Source: Verrucomicrobiota bacterium
GTDB lineage: Bacteria > Verrucomicrobiota > Verrucomicrobiia > Palsa-1439
Length of the DNA: 64,000 nucleotides
Assembly (NCBI GenBank): GCA_003152315.1
Contig: PLZV01000057.1
Span: 1-64,000, forward strand
Reading direction: 5' to 3'
Positions 30,737 through 40,394 of the stretch are shown here, piece after piece (the stretch's first letter is position 1; each line of letters starts with the position of its first letter). The position numbers were made by a program, and so were the translations under genes. The notes beneath the pieces are model-generated. The model saw only the letters and a list, made by a program, of their open reading frames with translations, was not told the DNA's origin and made no database searches.

Positions 30737-33655
30737 ATGAGTTTTCTCGGCGGTGCGTCCACATCCACCAATGCGAACCGGCGCGCGGTCGCGCAGTCTC
30801 CCGTCGCTTCCAATATTCTCGGCACACCGTGGCCGACGCTATGGGGCACGCGCGACTTGAACGGAACCGTGATCGCATGGACGAATCACCGCTTCAGCAA
30901 CGCCGGTGCGACGGGGAAGGGCGGTGGGCAGGTTTCATCGGGTGAGAAGGATTACCGGACGTTCGCTCTCGGCCTGTGCATCGGGCCGGTGGATCGCATC
31001 ACGGAAATCTGGTACGACAACGCGCTGATCTGGCAGGGCAACGTGAGCGTCGCCTCGGCAGCGACCGCCGTGACGGCCACGGTCGGCATGGGTGGCGTAG
31101 TGCTGACCGATAGCGCCAGCCGCGGCACGATCACGTTCTACTTCGGACTCTCGACACAAACGCAGGATCCAATCCTGGCGCAATTCATTCCCGATGCGCC
31201 GTTCTATCGCGGGATGTGCTACGCGGTATTCCACGGTAACCGCACCGGCACGCGCGGCTTTCGTATCGGCAACGCCGACACGCTCGCCCAGGTTGCGTTG
31301 CGCGTGACCCGCATCCCGGCTTCGCCACCGGGCGCCGCCTTCAATGTGCAGACACAGGCAAGCGCACAGAACGCGCAGATTGTGAGCGGCAATCCCATGC
31401 TGACAGCCGATGCATCCGCATTCACCGGCCCAGCCAGCATCATCTACCAACTTGTCGTGCAACATGGCCCGGGCGGTTCGCAGGCGTCGGTCACAGTCAG
31501 CGTTCTCGATGGGTCGGATTCGGGCAGCGAACCGTTCACAATCACCAGCGGCACGCCATTCGCCATGGGCAGTTTCGGCTTGATGGCCACGCTCACGTGG
31601 ACCGGCACGCTTATCAATGCGCCGAACACCGCGCAGTGGCTGATCCTGCTGACAAGCAACATGGTCGCGCTCGGTGGCGCGAATGTTGCCGGCATGATCT
31701 ACGAGCTTTTGACGAGCAGCGTCCACGGCATCGCGCTCGATCTGGCCGTGATCAACAACGCGACGTTCAACAGCGCGGCGCTCTCCCTGCTGAACATGGG
31801 GCTTTCCTGGGCGGTCAGGGACAAGGGCGATGCGCGCACACTCATCGAGGACATCCTCAAAAATGTCCAGGGCGCACTGGTCATCAGCAATGGCGAGGTC
31901 GGACTGCGACTACTCACCGGCGGCAACTCATCGCTGACGCTGGAGGCCGACGATGTGGTCGGTCTAAAGCAGCGGCCCGGTTCCTGGTACGAGGTTCCGC
32001 AACACACGACCGTCAAGTACAGCGACACCACCCGCAAGTTCCACGACACGATCCTCTCACTGCCGGGCGCAGGCGATTTCGGCAACGATGAAAAGAACAT
32101 CGAGATCACCTTGCCGATGGTGACCGACGCCCGCGTGGCGCGGCTGATTGGCTCGCGCTTGCGCACGTTGGAGACGCTGCCGAAGAACCCCGACACGATC
32201 ACCTGCGGACGCGGCGCGTTTCAATTGCAGTTTGGCGACGTGTTCGTGATCAATGATCCGCCGCGCGGCTACGATTCGACCACTCCCGTGATCGTCGTCG
32301 CGATCCGCGAGCATGGCATGGGCGACGAGACGATTGAGGTCGATGTCGTACCGGAAGTCTTCGGCTACCTACCGGCGCTGGTGGCCGCGGTCGGCGGCGG
32401 AGGTGGTGGCGGTGGCGGAGGTACAACACCGATCAATCCGATCCAGTTACAGGATGCCGTCGAATTGCCGTGGGACTTTGCCCAGGACAGCTCCAAACGG
32501 TTCACGGTGTTCGCCGCGCGTCCGGATCCAGATGTGGAGGGACTCGCGCTCTACACATCCATCGAGCAACCCGCCGTCGATTACGATGTGGTCGATTCCG
32601 ACGCGCTGTTCCACGCCGGCGGGAAGGTGATTAGCGTGAACTTCTCGGGGTTCACAATGGACCGCGAAGCGTCCATCGACTTCAACCAGGGCAGCGACGA
32701 CATCGACGGCTTCTCCTCGCTCTCAGACTCGGATTGGTTCGCCTACAAAATGCTCGTGCTGGTCGGTGGCGGAATTGGGGCCGGGCTTTACGCGGTGCGC
32801 GAGCTGGTCTTTCTCGGCGGATCTAGCTGGCGGCTGCGGGGCATCTTCGGGCCGCTCTCGGATACGCCCGTCCCGGCCCCGTCCGCTGGCAGTCCTATTT
32901 GGGTTTTTCGCATCCTGCCGCTTTACAATGTACTCGCGGAACCAGCCTGGGTGCTCAATTCCGTCCTCACGTTCAAGGGCATTCCGTTCGGCAGCCGATT
33001 GTCACCCACACTGGCCGATGCCCTTGCCGCGCAACTCACGGTCGTTTCGCGCGCAGCCCGACCGTTCCCGGCCGATAACCTGATCGCCAATGGTCGCGGC
33101 GCATTGATGACGCCGTTGTACAGCAGCGACATCGCGCTCGCGTGGGTGCTGCGCGACCGCGGTTTCGGCTTCGGTTACGAAACGAACCCAAGCGAGTTCG
33201 ACCCAACAGTGCCCAGCGAGATCAATACGTGCGACGTGGAACTTTGGGTCGGCGGCGTCTTAAAGCGCACGACGACGGTCAATGTGCGCCACGACGCCAT
33301 CCAAACGTCCACGCTCTCTGTGGCCAGCGCGCAGCAGTTCGACGTTGGCAGCGTGGCCGGTCTGCAGCCCGGCGACTTGATCAGCGTCGCAGTCTTCGGT
33401 AACACCGGCCAAATCTTCGGGCGCATCCAATCGATCAGCGGCCTGACGATCACGCTGTTCTCGCCGCTGCCAGTCCTGCCCGTGGCCGACGAGTTGGTGA
33501 CCCGCTACGAATCAGTCGGCTACATCTACGATGCCGCGACAAATGAATCCGACAATGGCGGCAGCCTGGCCGCTGCGGTGGACGTGAAAGTGTACCCCAA
33601 TCTCAACGGCCTGCGCGCCCTGCGCCCGGCAGAACTCACGGTGATAAAACAATGA
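30737..33655 (+). CDS. phage tail tip / host-specificity protein (lambda J-like)
   Basis: A 972-residue protein, the largest of the tail-tip cluster. It starts MSFLGGASTSTNANRRAVAQ and contains WGTRDLNGTVIAWTN and YRTFALGLCIGPVDRITEIW at about 30-90, typical of the N-terminal hub of J-like and GTA 'megatron' proteins. A glycine-rich hinge (nine Gly in a row at 32396-32421) follows at about residue 555. Fibronectin-like beta domains make up the rest. This protein contacts the receptor and directs host binding. It overlaps the next gene (ATGA at 33652). Confidence 0.8.
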   Translation: MSFLGGASTSTNANRRAVAQSPVASNILGTPWPTLWGTRDLNGTVIAWTNHRFSNAGATGKGGGQVSSGEKDYRTFALGLCIGPVDRITEIWYDNALIWQGNVSVASAATAVTATVGMGGVVLTDSASRGTITFYFGLSTQTQDPILAQFIPDAPFYRGMCYAVFHGNRTGTRGFRIGNADTLAQVALRVTRIPASPPGAAFNVQTQASAQNAQIVSGNPMLTADASAFTGPASIIYQLVVQHGPGGSQASVTVSVLDGSDSGSEPFTITSGTPFAMGSFGLMATLTWTGTLINAPNTAQWLILLTSNMVALGGANVAGMIYELLTSSVHGIALDLAVINNATFNSAALSLLNMGLSWAVRDKGDARTLIEDILKNVQGALVISNGEVGLRLLTGGNSSLTLEADDVVGLKQRPGSWYEVPQHTTVKYSDTTRKFHDTILSLPGAGDFGNDEKNIEITLPMVTDARVARLIGSRLRTLETLPKNPDTITCGRGAFQLQFGDVFVINDPPRGYDSTTPVIVVAIREHGMGDETIEVDVVPEVFGYLPALVAAVGGGGGGGGGGTTPINPIQLQDAVELPWDFAQDSSKRFTVFAARPDPDVEGLALYTSIEQPAVDYDVVDSDALFHAGGKVISVNFSGFTMDREASIDFNQGSDDIDGFSSLSDSDWFAYKMLVLVGGGIGAGLYAVRELVFLGGSSWRLRGIFGPLSDTPVPAPSAGSPIWVFRILPLYNVLAEPAWVLNSVLTFKGIPFGSRLSPTLADALAAQLTVVSRAARPFPADNLIANGRGALMTPLYSSDIALAWVLRDRGFGFGYETNPSEFDPTVPSEINTCDVELWVGGVLKRTTTVNVRHDAIQTSTLSVASAQQFDVGSVAGLQPGDLISVAVFGNTGQIFGRIQSISGLTITLFSPLPVLPVADELVTRYESVGYIYDAATNESDNGGSLAAAVDVKVYPNLNGLRALRPAELTVIKQ

Positions 33656-34113
33656 GCGTTCTATCTAACGGCACCGAAGATTTACCAACGGGCCTTACGC
33701 CGGCAGCGGCATATGCCCTCGTCAACACCGCGATCCAGAAGATCGCGCAAATGAACCTGCTCGACAAGGACGTGCCGTTCTTTGGGCTGATCCGTGACGG
33801 TCAGGTCCGCGGCACTTCACAGATCGCCATCGAACGGCTGATCACCGCCGTCGAAATCCGCGCCGAAAGCGCGCTCCCGATTGGATCGGGGCTGGTGGTC
33901 CAGCTAGTCGTCAACGGCAACCTGCAATCGCAACAATACACGCTCAACGCCGGAAGCTCCTACGCTCTCACGGGCGTAACTGGCGACGGCAACGGTGTCG
34001 CGGGTTCCGGCTTGGTCGTCCCCGCCAACCAGACGCTCGCCGTGAGGATGATCAGCGGCAATCAGGCCGCCGACGTCGTGGTCACTCTCAAATGTCAACT
34101 GAGGATTCTATGA
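33652..34113 (+). CDS. tail-tip-associated protein, function unknown
   Basis: A 153-residue, beta-rich protein with an N-terminal helix (TPAAAYALVNTAIQKIAQM) and pairs such as QLVVNGNLQSQQYTL. It is coupled to the J-like gene upstream and to the fibre gene downstream by overlapping starts and stops, so it is most likely a minor tail or fibre-attachment protein. No family was recognised. Confidence 0.6.
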   Translation: MSVLSNGTEDLPTGLTPAAAYALVNTAIQKIAQMNLLDKDVPFFGLIRDGQVRGTSQIAIERLITAVEIRAESALPIGSGLVVQLVVNGNLQSQQYTLNAGSSYALTGVTGDGNGVAGSGLVVPANQTLAVRMISGNQAADVVVTLKCQLRIL

Positions 34114-36647
34114 ACCCGAATAAAGCAACCAAGCAATCGAGTAACCGAGTAGCCAGGGGACGAATTTTCCGATCCGGCCGAATTCTTCCCTTGATTGCTT
34201 GGCTACTGTGCTACTGGGCTACTTCTTCCCACGCCGGCTACGTCTACCCCTTCCGCATCATCAGCGGCAACACCACGGGCGAAGTGGACGAGACGCAATT
34301 TAGCGTCAGCGACATCACGCTCTCGATCACAAACCTGCCGGGTGGTGGACGGCGCGCGCTCATCGGCATCATCGGCGGCGGTGGCATTGGCGGATCGAAC
34401 AACACGATCCTCGTTGCCGGCAATGGCCTGGAGTTCACCGACGAGGGCGGAGGGACAAATTTACTGGCCATCGATCCGTCGATAGTGGCAACAAATCCGG
34501 TCGCCGGCACCGGCGGTGGCATCACCAACGTGCTCGACACCGCCGGCGGCCCTTACGATCTCGTCGGCCACACCAACCAGCCGACGCTGCTGATCAAGGG
34601 CTTGACCAACGAAAGCCCAGCGGTGCTGACGATTACGGATCGCGGCACGATGCTCGGTTTCCTGGTCGCCACGCAAGGCGGCTTCGGCTCCACAAACGCC
34701 TGGACAACCAACGGCCTGCCGTGGACCGTGTCTGACACATTCGGTTTCTCCAATGCCTCGTCGGTCGTGGGCCTGCTATTCACCAACCTCGGCGGCGTTC
34801 CGACGATTTACTTGGTGCCCGATAGCACTATCGCCCGCACCGGGCAATCGCAGACGTGGAGCGCGCCGCAAACGTTCAATAATAGCGCGACCCTCACGCT
34901 CGGCGCGCCGACGTGGTTCAAGAGCAGTATTATCGTCAGCGACAACGTCACCGTCGTTAGCAACGAGACTGTCGGTGGCAGCCTGACGGTTGGCGCCAAC
35001 GCGACGATCACCGGCAACATGAATGCCGGCAGTTTCACGGGTTCCATGAACGGCGCGAACATCACCGGGAATCAGAGCGTCGGGACAAACACACTCGCCG
35101 CCTTCGGCAGCAACACCGGCACCATCGGCAGCGCCGGTCAGTTCCTCGTCGTGCACCTGAATTCGGCCGGCATCCCCGACGGTTGGAGCACCGTCACCGG
35201 CAACAGCTTGGCCACGTCCACCAACTCCATCAGCGCCGTGCAACTCGCCGGTGCCTGGAACAACGGCGTGGTTGGTTGGATTGCCACGAACTTCAGCGTG
35301 GCCACGATCAACGGGACGACAGTCACCGTTGGTTTCGCTTCGTCACCCTTCGAGAATATCACCATCCTCAACGGCACAACCAACTTCACTCTTCACGGCT
35401 CCAGCCTGACAATTTCAAACCTGTTGTCTGCCTACGGAGTCACCCTGACCAATCGCGGCAGCGGCCAGATCGATCTCGGCGGTACCATGACCATGCTCTC
35501 CAACAGCGCCGGCGCGTTCAATCAAATAACGGGAAGCTCTGCGAATTCAACGCAAAACTGGAGCGGAACATCCAGAACGGTTGTTACTATTCCCAATAAT
35601 GGCCAAGCGCTCAAGTTCATACCGAATGGCTCTGAGAACGGAATCAATTCTGAAATGGATGTAGTGCCACAAGATGGCTCTAACGCCGCCTATCTAGAGT
35701 TTACACGCGATGGCCCAAAAGCAGGAGCAATGTTCATAACCTTCGTTGACAGCATTTCCGGCAGTGTGCAATTCGGACACGAACCATCGGGCAATGCCAA
35801 TGGCGACAAGCGATGTGCGTTTATCTCTACCTCATCAGCCGTTGGCGGATTAATAGTGGCTAGCCAGGATAACAACTCCACAGGGCTTGGCGGCTATCAA
35901 TTTTACGAAAACGATCCACGCTTCCCGCGCATTCTCTTCACCAATGGTAAGCAAACCACCGACACGAACACGACGGCGGCGCATGAGACCTACGCCAGCT
36001 ATGGCAACTGGACGAACTCGGGCGGCAGCGCCACGCTGAATGGCGGCGGGCTGATCGTCATCGGCTCGAATGAGTATTGGCTGGCCATTGGACGGGCGGT
36101 CGGCTCAGTGACCGGCACCAAGGATAAAGAGTATCCGACAAATCGATTCTCCGGGTTCTTCTTCCCGCCGATTACCTCAGCGCAAAGTAACAAAACTTAT
36201 CTTGCCGTGCGCGACGCCTCCAACGGATTGTGGCTGATAGGCGTCGGCTCCAACGGTGCTCATGCCCTCTTCCAGACGAACGATCTCTCGACGCCGGTGG
36301 CATTGCAGTTTGTCACCAACCTTCTAACGGTGGTCACTGACACTTACACCAATTCAGGGCGCGGCGAGGTTTCCGTCATGGTGAACCTGACATCCGTGTC
36401 TGGAAATCCCGCTGTCGGCTGGATGTTTGAATTCTCGACCAATTCAACCGGCACCATAGTAACCAACACGATGGACTACGTTTCGGAGCCGGCGATTGCC
36501 TTGACGGAATCCAAGGTGATGCGGGGCGTGATGGACGCAGGCTACGCTCTGTGCATCTCCAACCTGTCATCCGGCGGAGCCACGCTTACGATCAATACCG
36601 AATCCGGCGCGCCCGCCAATGCCCCGAATCGCATCACGTTCTATTGA
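34110..36647 (+). CDS. phage tail fibre-like protein
   Basis: An 845-residue protein with low-complexity repetitive beta structure: GGGRRALIGIIGGGGIGGSN, then repeated 'sgNvtvvsnetvgGsltvganatitGn' turns at about 270-330 that look like a trimeric fibre or beta-helix shaft, and a globular end. The first 40 residues include a hydrophobic stretch (ILPLIAWLLCYWATSSHA) that resembles a signal peptide. That stretch is encoded by an inverted repeat (34125-34222), so it is probably an inserted element and not a true export signal. It probably binds the host surface. Confidence 0.65.
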   Translation: MNPNKATKQSSNRVARGRIFRSGRILPLIAWLLCYWATSSHAGYVYPFRIISGNTTGEVDETQFSVSDITLSITNLPGGGRRALIGIIGGGGIGGSNNTILVAGNGLEFTDEGGGTNLLAIDPSIVATNPVAGTGGGITNVLDTAGGPYDLVGHTNQPTLLIKGLTNESPAVLTITDRGTMLGFLVATQGGFGSTNAWTTNGLPWTVSDTFGFSNASSVVGLLFTNLGGVPTIYLVPDSTIARTGQSQTWSAPQTFNNSATLTLGAPTWFKSSIIVSDNVTVVSNETVGGSLTVGANATITGNMNAGSFTGSMNGANITGNQSVGTNTLAAFGSNTGTIGSAGQFLVVHLNSAGIPDGWSTVTGNSLATSTNSISAVQLAGAWNNGVVGWIATNFSVATINGTTVTVGFASSPFENITILNGTTNFTLHGSSLTISNLLSAYGVTLTNRGSGQIDLGGTMTMLSNSAGAFNQITGSSANSTQNWSGTSRTVVTIPNNGQALKFIPNGSENGINSEMDVVPQDGSNAAYLEFTRDGPKAGAMFITFVDSISGSVQFGHEPSGNANGDKRCAFISTSSAVGGLIVASQDNNSTGLGGYQFYENDPRFPRILFTNGKQTTDTNTTAAHETYASYGNWTNSGGSATLNGGGLIVIGSNEYWLAIGRAVGSVTGTKDKEYPTNRFSGFFFPPITSAQSNKTYLAVRDASNGLWLIGVGSNGAHALFQTNDLSTPVALQFVTNLLTVVTDTYTNSGRGEVSVMVNLTSVSGNPAVGWMFEFSTNSTGTIVTNTMDYVSEPAIALTESKVMRGVMDAGYALCISNLSSGGATLTINTESGAPANAPNRITFY
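34125..34222. repeat. inverted repeat inside the 5' end of the fibre gene
   Basis: Left arm ACCAAGCAATCGAGTAACCG and continuing to about 34154; right arm TTGATTGCTTGGCTACTGTG (34191-34222). The two are related by reverse complement. The element is read in frame. Confidence 0.65.
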
Positions 36648-36685
36648 TAAAACACCCAAACAAAGCCATGAAAGGAACAACTAAG

Positions 36686-36922
36686 ATGCACGCATTCATC
36701 CTCGCCCTGATCCTCAACGGCTGTGTAAGCTGCCCACCGAATGGGACGGTAGTCACGAACACGATCACGCAAACCATCGGCACCAACGTGCTTGCCAGCG
36801 CCACGATGTCCAACGGTACACTTGTCGTCACCGCCACCATCCCGAGCAACCAGGTTAATGCCGTCGGCACGGCCATCGGCACGAACTCCACGCCGAGCCA
36901 ACTAATCATCAACGGACAATGA
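36686..36922 (+). CDS. small secreted or lipoprotein-like protein
   Basis: A 78-residue protein from the ATG at 36686 (AAAGGA nine bases upstream). It has a short hydrophobic start MHAFILALILNGCVSCPP, where LNGC could serve as a lipobox, and a Thr/Asn/Val-rich remainder resembling fibre-type beta repeats. It lies between the fibre and the tailspike genes. No function is recognised. Confidence 0.5.
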   Translation: MHAFILALILNGCVSCPPNGTVVTNTITQTIGTNVLASATMSNGTLVVTATIPSNQVNAVGTAIGTNSTPSQLIINGQ

Positions 36923-36987
36923 GCCGAGTGGCGCACTAGCGACACGAGACGCCGCGGTGTCGTTGCCGCGGCAACCGCAATCAAATT

Positions 36988-39900
36988 ATGAAAAAGCTCC
37001 TTCACACTCTTGCCCTTCTTTTGGTGGCCGCATTTCTCTCGCCGCTCGCGCCGGCGGCGATGGCCACGGGCACGAACGTCACAGCGATCCGCCTGCAGGG
37101 TTGGCTGCTGCCGTTCAGTCAGGTTCCCTCCAGCGGTTGGCTGATGCTCGGGACCGACCCGGCGAGCGGTACCGACAGCTCGGAGCTGCACCGCATCTAC
37201 GGCCAGATTCTCGTGAACCAGACCAATACTTGGTTGCGGGCACAATTCGTAAACTGGAAGGACATCGAGCTGTCGCCGGGCGTTTACAGTTTCACCAATA
37301 ATATCATTGGCGGGGTCACCAACCACAGCTTTGACGCCTGGTTGGCCGCGAACACGGTGACGAATTTTGACGCCACGATCACGCCGCTGCCGATCAACCA
37401 ACCAAAGATCATGTTCAATATTTGCGGTGCGCCGCCGTGGATCGTTTACACGAACAGCACGCAGGCCCAGTACATCGCGGCGGAGACGAACCTGGTCAAG
37501 GCGATCCTCCGCCATGTGCCCGGTCGGATCTGGGCGCTGGAGTTCACCAACGAACCATTCACGAACATTTATCCCGGCTGTGTTACCTTCACCGATACGG
37601 CGACTTTCGTCGCCAACCTGGCGGCGGCAGTTCGTAAAGCGGTGCACGACGTGGATCCAATGGTGCTGATCGTTGGGCCATCGCTGAGTAGTCCCTACGA
37701 CAACAACTTTATGACGGCCTTTAGCGCGGCAGGCGGATTCACGAATCTCGACGCGGTTTCATTTCACGATTATCGGATGACGGGTACCACCTCCAACGCT
37801 CCCACGTACACACCGACGCAAAACAGCGACTCTCCTTTTGTGACCAATCTTGCCGCGTGCGTCTCGAATCTGAATGGATGGTCTGGGCGCAAACCGATCT
37901 TCGTCACCGAACTTGGTCTGGGAATTGTCAGCAACGTGATCGCCTACGTCACGATTGCTGATCAGGTCGGCGTTGCCGGTTTGGCACCGACATATTTCTT
38001 GGGCCCGCAGACTCCCGGACAACTGTATCTAACAGGTTACTGGAATTATACGGCTGACGCGCCCGCGTCCAATGGAGCGGCATACATCTCCACGATGCTG
38101 GCCGTCAACCCGCCAGTCGCGGCAGTGACGCACCCAACAGCCCTGGCTTACAATGAATGGTACGGGCCGTTCTCGTCGTGGACGAATGTGATGGCTTTCG
38201 GGGCGGCATGCGATGGGACGACGGATGACAGCACCGCCGTCTCCAACGCGCTGTCGGCTATTGGTAACGGCAACTGCTCGCCGGTGCTGCTGATCCCCGG
38301 CATGTGCCGGGTCACGAAAAAGCCCTGGCTCAATCAGCGCAAGAATGTCGCGGTGGTGGGCTGGAACCAAAACACCTGCGGCTTTCTCTACGACGGGCCG
38401 ACTGTGCCCGCGAACAACACCAACAACTCCGGCGCGGCCACCTGCTTCCACGTGGACGGGGTGGCAAACAGCTGCTTCGCGCGGCTGAAGTTCGACGGCA
38501 ACTTCAAGGCGCGGACTGTCCTCGCGTCCAGCCAGCAGTCATCGGTCATCTTCGACAACAACAATCTCTACGAAGATTGCATTATCAAGAACTCCGCGCC
38601 CGGCGGTATCGGCGTGGATGGCGGACACTTTGAACCGTGGGAAGGCTTCTCGAACGAGGATTTCGTCCGGTGCCTGATCCAGACCAACTCCATCGGCGTG
38701 GAACTGGAGAACTTCAACGCGCTGGACATCTGGTTCACCGATTGTCTGATCGAGAGCAACACGACGTATGGGATTTACGTCAGCAAGGGCGACTCCCATG
38801 CCTACCACTCATTCTTCCAGCACAACGGCATCGACTTCTACCACAACCCCGGCGCACCGTTCTCCTCGATGGTCAGCAACACGAGCTATCAGTCTGGCGC
38901 TTTCTTTGTGACCGTCAACCAGGGAGCCAACACCACGCCGCTCTTGTTCAAGTGCAATACGGTGATCGACCCAGCGGGCATTCCCTACCAGATGAATCAG
39001 TTCGGGCCGGTCATCATGCTGGACAATTCCACGCTGACGACCAACGCGACGATTTCTTTCACCAGCGGCTCGCTGGCAGACCTGCTCGCGGTCGGCAACA
39101 CGAACGGCGTCTCGAACTGGGCAACATTCTCTGGCGGGATCTCCGTGCGCAGCAACCTCGTGGACAACTTTGTCGTCAACCGCGCGTCCTTGTCCTTCAC
39201 GTTGCCAGGCCAGCCAATCCCCGCGACCAACTTGAACCGCACCGTCTTTGAAATGACGACGAACATGACTTCCGCGTCGCTGCAGGGCAGCATCAACAGC
39301 GCGGGCGACGGCTGTGTATTCCACATCCCTTCGCCGGTGCTGGAATCGAACCATCAAATCTACCCGAACGGCACGGTCACGATCCCGACCAACAAGGACG
39401 TGCGGATCGTCGGCGACGGGGCGGACACGATTCTGTTCTGGAACGGGTCCAGCGGCGGCACGCTCTTTTCCTGTCCCCACCCGTCGCACGTCACCTTTTC
39501 GCATATCGCTTTGGTGGGCAATTACGGCGGCGCGGCCAGGCTCATCGACGTGTCGGGTGTCGGCAGCACCCCGGCGCGTGTTTACCTGCGGGACTCCAGC
39601 GCGACGCAGCCGGTGGGTGCAAACGTGTTCCTCGGTAATTGCTCGAATACAGTGATCGACATCGCCGGGCTGAGTTACGGCGGGGGAAACTTCGGTGCGC
39701 CGCCCGCCACCAACGGCAACAACGTCGTTCTCAGCGGTGCGGGAAAGGTGCGCTACATCAACACCGATGGTGGCGGCAACGCCATCAGTTTTGTCAGTAC
39801 CAATGGCGGCCAGCTTTACGTGGAAAACTCCTATAACGAGGCCAGCAACACTTTCTCGAACAGGCTCCTGCGCCTATCAGGTGGCGGCACGGTTACCTTT

Positions 39901-40353
39901 CTCGGCTCGAAGATGGTCGAGAACATCGGCAGCGCGGAGGATTTCAGCCGCGCCACGTCCAATGGCTTCGCCCTCGTGAATTTTACGGGGCAACTGTCGT
40001 TCCTCGGTGTTCAGGTTATTGACTGGTTCAATCTCAGCGGCGCGACGACGGGCCTCGTTTGGATCGAGGGCGCGAACACCTTCCGGAATCCCGTCAGCCC
40101 CTGGCCGATCATCAACTCGACGAACGATACGCCGGTCCAGACCATGAACTACAACTTCACCGATGCCAGCGGCAGCACGAGGATCCCTGACATCGGCACA
40201 GCCTCAGCCGCGTTCACACGACAAATGCTCAGCCAGGCGCGCGCCGAATACATTGACCGCGCACCCATGATGCGGCGAACCAATCAAACCGACGTTCTCC
40301 TAGAGCAGGTCTTCTTCCAATTGGGAGCCGAAAACCTCGGCGTGACGCCTTGA
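36988..40353 (+). CDS. tailspike-like glycosidase with GH-A-type barrel and beta-helix
   Basis: A 1121-residue protein. Residues 1-26 form a Sec-like signal (MKKLLHTLALLLVAAFLSPL...). About 30-360 resemble a clan GH-A TIM barrel: the acid/base is probably Glu in ALEFTNEPF and the nucleophile Glu in IFVTELGLG. At about 405 a pectate-lyase-type right-handed beta-helix starts (FGAACDGTTDDSTAVSNAL) and runs for several hundred residues. Two-module polysaccharide-degrading proteins at the end of a tail cluster are usually depolymerase spikes. The signal peptide is not expected for a virion protein, so a secreted cellular enzyme at the cluster edge is the alternative. Confidence 0.6.
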   Translation: MKKLLHTLALLLVAAFLSPLAPAAMATGTNVTAIRLQGWLLPFSQVPSSGWLMLGTDPASGTDSSELHRIYGQILVNQTNTWLRAQFVNWKDIELSPGVYSFTNNIIGGVTNHSFDAWLAANTVTNFDATITPLPINQPKIMFNICGAPPWIVYTNSTQAQYIAAETNLVKAILRHVPGRIWALEFTNEPFTNIYPGCVTFTDTATFVANLAAAVRKAVHDVDPMVLIVGPSLSSPYDNNFMTAFSAAGGFTNLDAVSFHDYRMTGTTSNAPTYTPTQNSDSPFVTNLAACVSNLNGWSGRKPIFVTELGLGIVSNVIAYVTIADQVGVAGLAPTYFLGPQTPGQLYLTGYWNYTADAPASNGAAYISTMLAVNPPVAAVTHPTALAYNEWYGPFSSWTNVMAFGAACDGTTDDSTAVSNALSAIGNGNCSPVLLIPGMCRVTKKPWLNQRKNVAVVGWNQNTCGFLYDGPTVPANNTNNSGAATCFHVDGVANSCFARLKFDGNFKARTVLASSQQSSVIFDNNNLYEDCIIKNSAPGGIGVDGGHFEPWEGFSNEDFVRCLIQTNSIGVELENFNALDIWFTDCLIESNTTYGIYVSKGDSHAYHSFFQHNGIDFYHNPGAPFSSMVSNTSYQSGAFFVTVNQGANTTPLLFKCNTVIDPAGIPYQMNQFGPVIMLDNSTLTTNATISFTSGSLADLLAVGNTNGVSNWATFSGGISVRSNLVDNFVVNRASLSFTLPGQPIPATNLNRTVFEMTTNMTSASLQGSINSAGDGCVFHIPSPVLESNHQIYPNGTVTIPTNKDVRIVGDGADTILFWNGSSGGTLFSCPHPSHVTFSHIALVGNYGGAARLIDVSGVGSTPARVYLRDSSATQPVGANVFLGNCSNTVIDIAGLSYGGGNFGAPPATNGNNVVLSGAGKVRYINTDGGGNAISFVSTNGGQLYVENSYNEASNTFSNRLLRLSGGGTVTFLGSKMVENIGSAEDFSRATSNGFALVNFTGQLSFLGVQVIDWFNLSGATTGLVWIEGANTFRNPVSPWPIINSTNDTPVQTMNYNFTDASGSTRIPDIGTASAAFTRQMLSQARAEYIDRAPMMRRTNQTDVLLEQVFFQLGAENLGVTP

Positions 40354-40394
40354 TGGCTATCTACTAGAACTCGGCGCCTTCAGTTCGCAAGGTC

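Noticed and set aside
13639-40353. Tailocin (headless tail) interpretation of the phage cluster
   Set aside because: Terminase, portal, protease and capsid genes are all present and open.
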